This document shows positions 42,511 through 53,404 of a stretch of DNA of 64,000 nucleotides, one piece after another. The stretch's first letter is position 1. Every line of letters starts with the position of its first letter. Position numbers and translations under genes: made by a program. Source of the DNA: Dactylorhiza incarnata (taxonomy: Eukaryota; Streptophyta; Magnoliopsida; Asparagales; Orchidaceae). The stretch spans positions 8,308,001 to 8,372,000 of the forward strand of contig JAWHQI010000013.1 in the NCBI GenBank assembly GCA_033032865.1. Reading direction: 5' to 3'. Below the pieces are notes generated by a model. It did not search any database, was not told the origin of the DNA, and was given only the letters and a program-made list of their open reading frames with translations.

Positions 42511-44158
42511 TGAAAGTATCTAGTTGCTACCTAAATTACCTAGAGGGGGGTGAATAGGTGAGTATAGTGTCTTTTTGCGGAATAAAAGATAAACAAGACA
42601 AGCACAGAAAATCCACACCACAACATAAGGATTTTTATAGTGGTTCCCCGATGTGGGTACTCCACTTTCCCACCTCACCTATCTAGCACGCCTGGCTAGA
42701 CTAGGCTACTTCACCAATCTCAGATTATGAAATATTACAACTCGGAGTCAAAACTCCTACAACTCAGAGAACAACCCTCTCCTACAACTCGATCCTAATA
42801 AAAGTGGATCTACACTCAGAAGATGAATCTTCCTACAAATAATAATGATTTGTTTACAATAACAAAATAAAGATTCAAAAATAAATCTTCACTTAGATTC
42901 ACACATGAATCTTCTTCAACTTCAGATCTGATCTTCAGTGGTCTCTTCTTCTACAACAACAACATAAATCATTGGTAGAGAAAGGAGAAAATGAAGAACT
43001 CGAAAACTTGGATCTGAAACCTTGATCTTCGATCTTAAAGGAATGGATCTTGAAAAGTCATGAGGATCAAAATCAAAACGTCTAACGAACTGGAATTGTC
43101 TAGAAGAACAGCAACCACAGAGATTTGTTGAAGCTTTTCGAAAATGAGAAGGACTGTTCTTCAGTATCAAAACTTTCCAATTGCAGATCGCCGAAAAACT
43201 TGTGTTTGGAAAAATCAAAATATCAAAATAGACGAATATGATTAAACGAAATTATTCTTTCAATATATATAGGAGATCAATCCCTAACGGATAGGAATAA
43301 TCCTCATTAAAGGTTTCTAGAAATTGCGCAATACGCGTGCCCTAATTTCAGGAATCCCGAATTTGAAATTCTGGAAGAAAAGAAATTTCTCCAAGGCAAT
43401 TCGTCGAATATATGCGACGAAAGTCATATACGGTGAAAGAAGGAAAATCCGGCGAAGCCAAGCGATAAACAGCGCAAAGGCTGATAAACAACAGAATAAA
43501 TTAGGCTTGGGAATTCTTTTCAGTTCGGCTTATATCACATACTCATTCCTCGAGTATAGTATGTGATATTCGACAATTGACACGAATATACCTAACAATA
43601 TTTGACGAATGGACTTAGTCGAATTCTTGAATGTACAGCAAAGATGTATCAAGGAGATACTTGAATATATAAGTTCTTATTCGACGAATGACACGAATAA
43701 AGACATGTATATTCGATGAAATTAGCTTGGCCGAATATATTAGAATTCTCTTACCTTAAGAAGTAGACTTTTCCAAGAGTATATTCGACGAATCCACAAG
43801 TGCATATTCGACGAATGACATGAATATACACAAGTAGATTCGACAAATTTACTTTGGAAGACTTCTGATCTTACAAAAGAAATCTTGGCTTGAACTTCCT
43901 TGATCTTCTCCAAGTACTTGAATGTAAAGTACAACCCAATAGAGAGATTACATATGAGTCAACACTTAGACCTACACAATGAGGAATTACATTGTCTAGT
44001 CCTGTGTTTAATGACCCAATGCAACCTGGCATTGGTTTATACTTAGTAATTAGGTCCTGCAAGCACATAACTTAAAGAAATGATCAAATACAAAACAATT
44101 CAACTTAGTTTAAGGGGACTTCTTCAAATCCAGGGTATTGTGGATACAAAACCCAACA
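42511..44158 (-). repeat. Copia-2 5' LTR (1648 bp)
   Basis: On the minus strand it starts TGTTGGGTTT at 44158 and ends ...GATACTTTCA at 42511, next to the primer-binding site. A cluster of ATTCGACGAAT/ATTCGTCGAAT palindromes lies at about 43400-43850, and a TATATATTG stretch near 43265. The 'cctagaggggggtgaatagg' end is shared with SIRE-type LTRs. Confidence 0.88.
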
Positions 44159-45435
44159 GACCATAAGAACCGAGCTAATAGGTAAAGTCACCTTGTTATG
44201 CAAATAGTAAATTCGAGTTACCTATCCTAGGGTTGGAGTTCTAGGTATCAAGTTGATCACCTAACCCTACCATTACACCACTAACCCTTTAGGGATCCCC
44301 TTGGGTCACAATGAACCCATTGGGGTCAACCCAATTATTCAATTTGACCAAAGTCAACCCTTTCCCAAAATAAGTCAAACCACCCTATTTAGGGTCAATT
44401 ACGGTTCAATTGGACCAATTGACTTTCCCCAAGTTCCCCTAATCACTAAGGGAGGCCAATGGGCCAACATTGATCCATTGGAACTAATTAATTTCACTAA
44501 TTTGACCAATGTCAACACTTGGTCATTATTGCCCAAATTGGGTTAATTAAGTCCAAGGCTCAATCCCTTTGGGCTAAGCCCAATTTCAATGGCCCAAATA
44601 ATTAGGCACCATTGAAATTACATGAAATGCCATCCAAATTCTGGAGGGGGTGACTAGGAGAGAGAAATTGGGAGATTTACCCAATTTGAAGAGAGAGAGA
44701 AAGTGGTCATTCAAGGTGAATTCATGGCATTCAAGGCAAATTAACCCTCCATTCTCTCCCAATTGATGAGGATTTATTCCCTCTATGAGTTATGAGGAGT
44801 ATTCGGATGATTTCATGCATGGGGTGGTGTGAATTTCATCGGAGTTTCATATGGCCAAAATTTATAATTAATGGTCATTAAGGGCATTCAACTTTGTAAC
44901 CCCCCACTCCCTCAATTGAGCCCTTTATCACCTCAAGAGGTTTGAGGGAAGTGAAACCACAATTTTTTCAATAGGATTTCGTGCTCCCTAGTAGGAGGTT
45001 GTCATGGCTCCCAAAGCTCCTCAAGCAACCATGGCGGACCGGCAATCGGCACGACTACAAGCCACAATTCAGGTCCTCTCCTCTCATTTGTTTCTTAGTG
45101 GGTAGATCTCATCATTTTGGCCGCTAGATTTGGGGCCAATTGGTCTGGGATCGGAATGGACGAGAGCTTGTGTTCAAGCAATTATTTTCTAGTTCAAATC
45201 TTCGATTCCAGCCGCCTCCGGCCGGCCAAACACCATACATCGTCGACCGCCACCTCAATCGAGGTGGTGGTGGCATTGGCCGAACGGGTGAGGGTATAGG
45301 TGGCTGGTACATCACCTCCCAAGTTGGTACAAGATGGACCGATCGTGGTCATTGGATGATAGGAGAAGCTGAACCGATGTCCTACATTTTCTTTTATACA
45401 ATTTTGTGATTATTTACATCATAATTTGTTAAAAA
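44159..45435. other. Unassigned repeat-like DNA with a TTGAC-rich block
   Basis: No gene or domain recognised; ORFs at 44301 and 45117-45409 have no family features. 44323-44515 contains about eight TTGAC/GTCAA elements (W-box core) on both strands. The stretch 44640-45060 has G+A-rich and leader-like sequence reminiscent of a chromovirus LTR, but I saw no LTR ends. It is the host DNA for both Copia-2 and Copia-3. Confidence 0.4.
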
Positions 45436-46525
45436 TGTTGATATGTGAAGTTGGCGGTCTAGGAGGTTATCGCACGGTCTGGCCGCAGTCTCCTATTTAT
45501 TCGGCCTGACCGCCGTTCTCTCTGTCTAAGGCTGCCGAGGTGAGGCCGCGCGGTCTGGTTCGTGTGACTGCGTGGCTAGCTGTTATTCAGTACTATGCGG
45601 GTTAAGTTGTTAACTGCACAGGGTTGCTGTTCTGGTATCCGGCAGTCTGGTCTGGTGACTGTCCGGGTTCTTGGTGGTGCGCGCCGACTAAGGTTTTCTT
45701 AGTCGCGCGGTCTCCCCTTTGTTTTCGCATAAGCTGGTCCCGTGGCGATCTGCTGATGTATGCGAACACTGGTGGTGGGCGTCATGACCATGCGGGATGT
45801 CATGATCGCGCAGCTTCTTGGTGGAGTGTCTATCTCCTGGTCAGGATTGAAGTCAGCGAGCTCACTTAGAGCAGAGCGATCTTCTGCTGACCGTGCGGGT
45901 AGACCGATCTTGGTCGCGCAATCAGTGCGGTGACTCTATCTTATAGGGTGGTGACTGGATCTGGTCCCACGCCTATAAATAGGTGTCGTTGTAGCAGGAA
46001 TTTTATTGCACCAAGTGTAAGCTGAACTCGTGCCTAGAACTTGCGGTCTCTTTTTTAGTGACCGCCCAGTTTGCTAATTGAACTTCCTTTGTGCAGCTTC
46101 TGCGGATTGTGCTGACAGCAGTGGTCACTTCTTCTTCTAAAGGTTCTGGGCAGTCTTGCGGCTTGTAGTGTGGGTTGCTGGAGTTTGGGGAGAATCAGTG
46201 GAGTTTGGGAGCTCGCGGAGCTTCAGTGGTGTTGTTCAAGTTGTCGGCTGACTGTTCGCACGGTCTCCTCTTCTAGTCGCGCGAACACCCTTGTTATGTG
46301 GTTTGGTAGCTTTTATATTCAGACCGCCAGTTATCTTTCTTCAGCATTGTATTTTTCCATTTGGTTTTGTGTACTGGCGAAATCATATCTCGCCATGTAT
46401 ACCTCGCTCTGTAATGAAGATTCATGCTTTTATCAATAAAGATTGTTTTGTTTCATGTGCTTCTGGTTGTTGGCTGTAAAGTTGTACGATTCCTGCTCAC
46501 TCCAAGATCTACGGAAAATTTCACA
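45436..46525 (+). repeat. Copia-3 5' LTR (1090 bp)
   Basis: It starts TGTTGATATG and ends ...TTTCACA just before the primer-binding site. It includes GC-rich DNA with repeated CGGTCT/GCGCGGTC motifs (about 45460-45950 and 46255-46285), TATAAATA at 45974-45981 and AATAAA at 46435-46440. There is no second LTR in the window to confirm the edges. Confidence 0.78.
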
Positions 46526-46537
46526 TGGTATCAGAGC
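46526..46537 (+). other. Copia-3 primer-binding site (initiator tRNA-Met)
   Basis: TGGTATCAGAGC is an exact match to the complement of the initiator tRNA-Met 3' end and directly abuts the LTR. Confidence 0.92.
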
Positions 46538-46613
46538 TAGGTTGGAGTGGATAGAGCAGTGAACAACTCAAAGTTAACATCGCCTTTGTGAAGAAGGAAC
46601 CAATGGTATAGCC

Positions 46614-47745
46614 ATGGAAGCAGGTTTTACAAGAGGTCTTGGAATTGAGATGCTCATATTGACTAACTTCAAGAACTGGAAGTCGTGCATGCAGAGTTAT
46701 CTTCTGGGCGAAGACCTCTAGGAGGTTGTTGGAGGTGATAGTAGCAGGAAGTTGTCCTAGTTGGGGATAATGGTCATGAGGTGAGGAATTGGAGGAGGAT
46801 TAATGCGAAAGCAGAGTTCATTCTGAAAAGGGCAATATCACCTGACCAATTCGATCACATATTAGGGTGTGGATCAGCTGCCGAGATCTGGAGAGCCCTG
46901 GACGGGCTGTTTAACAAAAAGAATGTAGCGAGGCTACAGTTCCTGGAAAATGAGCTGGCTAGGTCGGCTCATGGAGATCTGTCTATCTCTATGTTTTTCC
47001 TGATGATGAAGAACCTGTGCGCAGAGATTTCAGCACTGGATCCCGATGAGCCAATTTCTGAGGCGAAGCTGAAGAGACACATCATCCGCAGCTTGCGGAA
47101 GGAGTATGTGGCCTTTGTGACGTCGGTGCAGGGTTGGGCAAATCAGCCATCTATGCTGGAGCTGGAGAATCTGCTTGCGTCGTAGGAGAGCCTGGCAAGG
47201 CAGATGGTGGGGGTGTTAGTGTCTGGGGGAGAAGGTGAGGTACTCTTCACAGGGAAGAAGAAGAGATGGGATAAGAAGAAGACCGCTGGAGGCAATGGGC
47301 CTTCAACTTCTGGACAGCATGAGAGGGGCTATGCTCCCAAGGCTGAAGGCAAGAAGAAGGGAGAAGGACCCAAATGCTTTATGTGCGGAAAGCTTGATCA
47401 CATCAGGAAGGACTGTCGGGTGAATCTTCAGCCAGGGCATGCTGCTGCAGGGAAGGAGGAAACTGAGGCCAGGCCAAATGATGGTGGATGGGGAGGAGCC
47501 TTCTCGGCTTCTGTCGGAGCTGTGGCTCCTATCAACTATCAGGAGGACTGGATCGTGGACTCGTGGTGTGGTCATCACCTCAACGGGGATGAGCCGAAGC
47601 TTTCTTCAGCGCAGCCTTACTCAAGTAATGATGCTATCATAACTGCTGATGATACTATGCATACTGTCGAGAAGGTGGGGCTTGTTTCCTTGGGCAGTGA
47701 TAGGGGGCCACTAACGTTGAGAGTGTCTATCATGTGCCCGGAATG
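46614..47745 (+). pseudogene. Copia-3 gag and start of protease
   Basis: It begins 'MEAGFTRGLGIEM', with 'FKNWKSCMQSYLLG', the usual start of a UBN2-type Copia Gag. A TAG near 46719 and a frameshift precede the long open part 46781-47185; TAG 47183 interrupts again. A zinc knuckle 'CFMCGKLDHIRKDC' is intact (about 47374-47415). Protease starts 'WIVDSWCGHHL', where the catalytic DSG is DSW. The last readable part leads to 'KNLFSMTNAVDAG' in another frame before the Athila-C insertion. Confidence 0.82.
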
Positions 47746-47787
47746 AGGAAAAACCTCTTCTCCATGACCAACGCTGTAGACGCTGGG

Positions 47788-49404
47788 TGATAACACTAAT
47801 TTTATCTTAGTTTTTATTCTTTTTTTAATTTAATAATCAGTCAATATATGTCTAAATTCTAAAAATAGTCTCCCTAATTTATTTATTTCTCTTTTTCAGG
47901 TAATTTGGGTTGCCAATAGCAATTTCAAGCTCATTAGAGTAAGCAGGAGAATATTTGGAGTATTTCTACCGAAATCACAAAGTACACGCCCTAGGTCATG
48001 GGCGTGACCAAGGGCGTGACAACATGTCACGACCGTGAACCAGCCCCGCCGTTTTCCAGTTGAAGAAGTCAGCCGCCACGTCAGATTAAAATTAAACGCC
48101 CTCCGTCACGGGCGTGACGGAGGGCGTGACCTCAATTTCACGGGCGTGACTCGCCCGGAATGCATTCAATTCAGCCAGCAATCAATTCCCGCCATTTCCA
48201 GCTTACACGCCCTCAGTCATGGGCATGACTTAGGTTGTGACTCTTCTGCTACCGCCAGATTAACTCTAGATCTTTGCGTTTCCCGCCGTTTCCAGACCCG
48301 GTCAAGACACGCCCTGGGTCACGGCCGTGACCAATGCCGTGACCCGCCACGCAATTGATTCATGGCGGTTTTTCTTCTCCAACGTTCCTGGGCTTTCAAG
48401 ACAGCAATTACGCAGCTTACACGTCTTTGGTCACGGGCGTGACCAAGGGCGTGACTCCCCGATTTTTCAACTATAAAAGGCAGCAATCTCCAGAAGTCAA
48501 GGAGTTCTATTTTGGAGTTTATTTACAGCTTTAATTTACTATTTTTGTTGTTCTAGCTAATTTTTCTCCAAGTTGTAAGTTTTTATTATTGTAATTTCAA
48601 TTCAAGTATTGTAGTTTTTAATCATGTCTTTTTCCTCTTCTACTTGTATTCCCATCACTATGATGAGTAGCTAAATTTCCTTTAGCACTTGGTCATGATG
48701 AACTTTGGAATGAAATAAAACATGTTTTGAATTTGTCTAATTAGCAAACTCTCATATTGTTTATCTTCAATTTATCTTTGAATTACTTTGTTTTGATTTC
48801 ATATGTCTGGAATATGACTTTCAATCTAAGATTCGTTTGCTAGTGATCCATAGATCCATGCGAACGAGGAGATCACTCAAAGATAAAAAGAGTTGTATGC
48901 ATTCCTCGAGAGAGAGTGACACAAATCTCCCGGATTGGAGTCAAATCCAATAGTGGGGTTCACCGCTTAAAGCAAGCTTAGGGGTTTCGACTGGCCGAGG
49001 GGTCTTAATCGATCAACCTAAGGTTAGGTGGTAGTTCTCTCAAGAGAGGCTCTACCATATTTTGGGAACCTCCACGGTCGAAGTTATTTCAATAAGAGTT
49101 TGCGGTTTCATCTTTTATAAAATTATATTTTTATTCCAAAGGGATTCAAGACCAAGTGCTAATCCTTTAAATCATAATTTTTCTTCGTAGTTAATTTTCT
49201 CCAAATCACTTTTCCAAAACAAACCCAACCTTCGATCGGTAAAATAATAGCTCTTCTTTGTGAGTAGAAGTAATCAATAAGCCCGGAAAAAAATACGACA
49301 CTTGATTTTCTAAATCCTATACTATAAAGCGATAGGTACACTTGCCTTATCGAATTATACGTGGATAATATTCTAATTTTAGGCAGCGCAAATTTATTCC
49401 ATCA
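47788..49404 (+). repeat. Athila-C 5' LTR (1617 bp)
   Basis: It starts TGATAACACT and ends CATCA. It contains the tip hairpin GATAA/TTATC, the CACGGGCGTG palindrome block at about 47980-48455 and TATAAAAG at 48473-48480. Its sequence outside the palindromes differs clearly from Athila-A and -B. Confidence 0.93.
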
Positions 49405-49410
49405 AGTTTA

Positions 49411-49427
49411 TGGCGCCGTTGCCGGGG
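49411..49427 (+). other. Athila-C primer-binding site (tRNA-Asp)
   Basis: TGGCGCCGTTGCCGGGG, exact complement of the tRNA-Asp 3' end, 6 bp after the LTR. Confidence 0.93.
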
Positions 49428-49508
49428 AACTATTGTTGATATTTTGAAAGCTTAGTTCTATTAATTTTATCTTTTTTTTTCTCTTTCCTATGCTTTTCTT
49501 TTTGGTGT

Positions 49509-51422
49509 ATGACCCGAAGGAATCCGTCCGATCTTGTTGAATTGGATCCGGAAATCGAGCAAACCATTCGGCGACGCTTAAGGTTTCAAGGACCAAATTC
49601 TCAAGATCCGATCGAGGAGTCTGTAGGCGACACTTCTCCTTCTTCTTCTTCTACTTCTTCCTCCTCTTCTTCTGATATGGGTGATCCAAACCCGGATGAG
49701 GCCGCGCAGCGGACTATGTCCTATTATGCACGGCCTAATCTGGAAGATACCCAATCTAGTATTGTCTGCCCCGCTATAGCGAACAATAACTTTGAGTTGA
49801 AGCCAAACATCATTCAAATGGTACAGCAATATGTACAATTTGATGGGCTACAAGACGAGGACCCCAACGCGCATATTTTTAGTTTTCTAGAAATATGCGA
49901 TACTTTCAAAATTAACGGGGTATCTGATGACGCAATAAGGCTTCAACTTTTTTCCTTTCACCTTGCGCAATAAGGCTAAGCAGTGGCTGAATTCTCTTCC
50001 GAGAGGATCTATCACCACATGGGCTCAAATGACAGAACAATTTCTCACGAAATATTTTCCGCCCGCTAAATCAGCCCAATTGCGTAAGGATATCATTTCT
50101 TTCTCCCAAGTTGAATCAGAAACGCTTTATGATACTTGGGAGCGGTTTAAGGAACATTTGCGCCGATGCCCCCATCATGCTATCTCTGATTGGTTATAGA
50201 TTCAGACCTTCTACAATGGTCTCAATCTCCAAACACGTCAAATGATTGACGCCGCCGCCGGTGGTACTCTGAATAACAAAACACCGGCGGCTGCGCAAGA
50301 GCTTATTGAGGGGATGTCCATGAACACTTATCAATGGAGTACACCCAGGTCTCGCTCAAATAAACTGGCCGGGCTGTATGAAATTGATTAAATTACTAAT
50401 CTGTATCTACAGGATGAGCTACTTAGCAAGAAACTAGAAGGAATGACTACTCCCTCTTCTACACCTACCTGGGAGCCTAATCAAAATGGGGAGGAGCTTG
50501 TGGATTACATGGTTAATCCGAACCGGCCGCCCTTCAATCTGGGGAACAATCAATACGGCAACACATACCACCCAGGTTGGAGGAACCACCCCAACTTATC
50601 TTGGGGAAATCAAGGTAACACGGGTAATGCTCCCCTTGCTCCTCCAAATTCATCTCTTCTACAGCAAGCCCCTAAACCGCCTTCTCTCGAGGAAGTGGTT
50701 AATAAATATATTTCTAAAAATGATGCGGATTTCCGCAATTTACAAGGGTCATTGCGAAATTTGGAGAATCAAGTGGGGCAACTTTTAAAAATGGTCACCG
50801 ATCAGCCGAAAAGAACACCGCCGACAACTTCAAATGTCTTGGCGGTGACCTTTGCGGATGATTCGGACGCCGATCTTGAAGAGGAAATTTCACCTACCCC
50901 ATCATCTCTTCCTCTTCCAGAATTTCAACCCCGTCTTCCTTACCCCGCTCATTTGATCGAGCGGGCTAATAATACTAATTCTAATTTTAATATTCCATGC
51001 ACTATAGGATCTACCCATTTTTCAAATGCTATCGCCGATCTGTGCGCTAGTGTTAATATTATTCCCTATAGTTTATCTCAAAATTTAGAGTTAGGAGAAC
51101 CTACCCCCACTGACATCAAATTACAGTTGGGTGATCGGTCAGTGAAGACCCCCTTAGGGTGATTCATGATGTGCCAGTTGAGGTTGGCGAGTCTACTTTA
51201 CCGGTAGACTTCATTATCCTTGATATGGAAGAAGACGTCGAGATACCTCTAATCCTTGGTCGTCCTTTCTTGGCCACTATGCGAGCAATATTTGATGTTT
51301 GTGAGGGCACTCTTCTCCTCCGAATGGGGTATGAGAATATTTTAATTCATGCAATAAATTCACCCACCTTGCATCTCCCAAAGCCGTTATCATCATTTGA
51401 TGATAAATTTAGAACAAGGTAA
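49509..51422 (+). pseudogene. Athila-C Gag-protease
   Basis: It starts 'MTRRNPSDLVELDPEIEQTI', like Athila-A gag. A Ser-rich run from a TCT microsatellite lies at 49640-49675. A +1 shift in a T-run near 49950 moves the frame to 49963-50199 ('KQWLNSLPRGSITTW', 'WERFKEHLRRCPHH'). TAG at 50197 and TAA near 50389 interrupt; 50443-51162 reopens and reaches protease with 'IADLCASVNIIPYS' (family DLGAS). Another frameshift at 51159 leads to 'LILGRPFLAT' (51159-51422). Non-functional. Confidence 0.87.
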
Positions 51423-51956
51423 AAACCAGCACGCCACCATGGTCGAGCTCAACGAACGTAACCAAAGCGCTCTTGGGAGGCAACCCAAGTTTTTATTTTT
51501 CGCTCTTAAAAAAATGTCTCAAAAAAAGAAGAGAAATGATTTTATATTAATATTTTTGTTTATGTTTTTCTTTTTAAAACTTTAAATTTACAAAAATATA
51601 TGAAAATATAAAAATGAATCATAAAATATATATATATATATTTATTAAAAAAAAAACAAAAAAAAGGAGTTTTTGTTTTGTTTTTCTAATTATTTTTATC
51701 AAAAAAAAACCAAAAAAATCATGTTATTATAATTATTATTTATTTTGTTACTAACAATTTTGCAGGTTTGGAGGAGATTTGCGAGATAACTGTCACTCGC
51801 ACTTACGCATGAAACCCCGCTCTCCAAGTCGGTACTTTATTATTAGTATTTTTCTTTTTATTTTATTACCTTATTTTTGTTTTCTTTTCAAAAAAAAAGA
51901 TAAAAAATTACAAAACCAAATATATATATATATATATATGTTTCTAAAAAAATGTG
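51423..51956 (+). other. Athila-C spacer with post-pol hairpin, AT-rich
   Basis: Directly after protease comes 'aaccaaagcgct' and the hairpin with arms CTTGGG and CCCAAG around AGGCAA (51472-51489), the signal that follows integrase in Athila-A. The rest is very AT-rich, with an AT microsatellite near 51919-51938 and poly-A/T runs. No pol remnant was seen. Confidence 0.7.
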
Positions 51957-52100
51957 TGTTACACGGTCGTAGTCACGGCCGTGACCAGGGGCGTGGCGCG
52001 TTTTGATTCGTTTTCCTGGCGAGTTTTTTGAGGAGTTACCCTCCATTCCGTCTTCCGTACAAGTCACGGGCGTGACACCATTTTTTTTTCTATTAAAAGC
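51957..52100 (+). promoter_or_regulatory. Promoter-like block before the Athila-C extra ORF
   Basis: 'agtcacggccgtgaccagg' (51971) and 'gtcacgggcgtgac' (52063) palindromes, the LTR type, are followed after about 14 bp by TATTAAAAG (52091-52099), a T/C-rich stretch and then the ORF start at 52193. In the LTR the same order leads to TATAAAAG at 48473. This suggests a separate transcript for the extra ORF; inferred from layout only. Confidence 0.5.
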
Positions 52101-52192
52101 CCCCTTCCCCCTATCTTTTCTCCACACCTTGTCCCACATCTCTCCCTTATTTTCTCTCTTCTTTGGCAGTATTCTTCATCTCTTCCATCCAA

Positions 52193-53404
52193 ATGGCCTC
52201 CCGCCGTCGCAACCACGCCGTTGGCGAGTCCTCCTCTTCACTCCCCGATGACTCTTTTGATGCGGAAGCTATGCTCAATTTTCCCCATCCCACTCATCAA
52301 GAACGGAGTAACCGCCTCCGTGGGAAAGAATTTGGAGTTTTCCGCGTCATCAATTGGAACGTTCCAACCACCCTCGGGCAGGCCAATGCGGTGCGAGATT
52401 TCCTCACTACTACGGGGTGGGCTCCTTTCTTCTCCATTTCGGAGCCGGCGTACACGAGCTGACGGTGGATTTTTTTCTCTTCGTTTGATTTCCACTAGGC
52501 CGGGGCCAACAACGTGCTTGAATTCCGAATGGGCGGACTTTCGCGAACCCTTCCTTTGCGTCAGTTCAACATTCTCATGGGTTTCTGCGATGAGGCTTTA
52601 ACCCTTACGGAGATCTACACAGCTCTCCTCCTCGATTTCCCTCGCGATTTTAGCCTCCCTGGATTTTGGGCGGAAATCAGTAGCGACCCCAATCCATATT
52701 CGCCAAAAAAATCCAAGGGTGATCATCTCCTCTCCCCCGCCTTACGCTATCTCCACTACCTCCTCACATTCACACTTTCCGCTCATGGCGATAGCCATAG
52801 AGTGGTGACCCGCGCGGACCTGTTATATTTATATAGCCTTCACTAATGGGTCCCCCTCAATCTTGGTTCGGCGCTAGCGATGTTTTTTCGGCATCAGGCC
52901 AAAAATCGGAGGCTTAGTGTGCTACATGGAGGTTTGATTGTTACTTATTTGGCCAAGCATTTGGGCCTCTGGGATGCACTTCCTCCCATTGCTCCACTCC
53001 AAACACCCGCGCCTATCACGTTCCAAAACCTCCGGGCCCTTGGTTTGATGCATCGGCGTGGCCGCGAGTACGAGGCCGTTCCTGGCGAAGTTGGTGGCGA
53101 CCCGATCGATCTTTATTTCGAAGCTGATTCCAGTGGCATTGCTCCAGCTCCGCAGTTTCCACAGCCGCCACATCAGCATTTTCCCCCTGCGCCCGACTCC
53201 TCCACTTATTTCGATCAGCAGTTTGGGCGGATCCACACTCGTTTGGATCAGATTCAGACCGAGCAGCTGTCCATGCGCACTCATTTTGAGACACGTTTTG
53301 ATACCCTCGAGCAGCGCCATGCTTCCTCTATGGAGCATCTGCAGCGGGAATTTGCTGATCTGCGTGCTTATTATCAGCAGGAGGATGACGACGATGACGC
53401 TTAG
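52193..53404 (+). pseudogene. Athila-C envelope-like / ATHILA ORF-1-like extra ORF
   Basis: I chose the ATG at 52193 ('MASRRRNHAVGES'). The product resembles the plant ATHILA ORF-1 family: 'LTTTGWAPFFSI', then 'NVLEFRMGGLSRTLPL' and 'FNILMGF'. A one-base loss near 52454 and a TAG near 52496 break it, as does TAA near 52845. The C-terminal part (52880-53404) has a Pro/Gln-rich segment, a likely coiled coil ('FDTLEQRHASSMEHLQREF') and an acidic tail. Function is unknown in the family; an envelope role is often suggested but unproven. No clear transmembrane segment seen. Confidence 0.65.

Larger units (their letters stand above)
32978..44158 (-). mobile_element. Copia-2: SIRE-like Ty1/copia retrotransposon, minus strand, 3' end missing
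   Basis: Reading right to left: 5' LTR, Met-type primer-binding site, gag, protease-integrase-RT-RNase H, envelope-like ORF. No 3' LTR appears before the Del-like element at 32977, so it should lie left of the window. The envelope-like ORF is split by another LTR (34797-36279). Right flank GACCA (44159-44163) is the candidate TSD. Confidence 0.88.
45436..47787 (+). mobile_element. Copia-3: Ty1/copia retrotransposon, 5' half
   Basis: LTR, primer-binding site, gag and the start of protease-integrase of a Copia element unlike the SIRE-type ones here. It is cut at 47787 by Athila-C (TSD CTGGG) and resumes for only 77 bp at 56573-56649 before Athila-D. The remaining pol and the 3' LTR are not in the window. 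Confidence 0.85.

Noticed and set aside
45117..45409. Overlapping ORFs on both strands as a host gene
   Set aside because: No domain, no coherent start or codon bias, and the region resembles a repeat leader; 45436 begins a Copia LTR.
52221..52601. Second-frame ORF over the Athila-C extra ORF, and the minus-strand ORFs at 52922-53338
   Set aside because: Family similarity follows the frame starting at 52193 and its frameshifted continuation; the others are shadows in GC-richer coding DNA.
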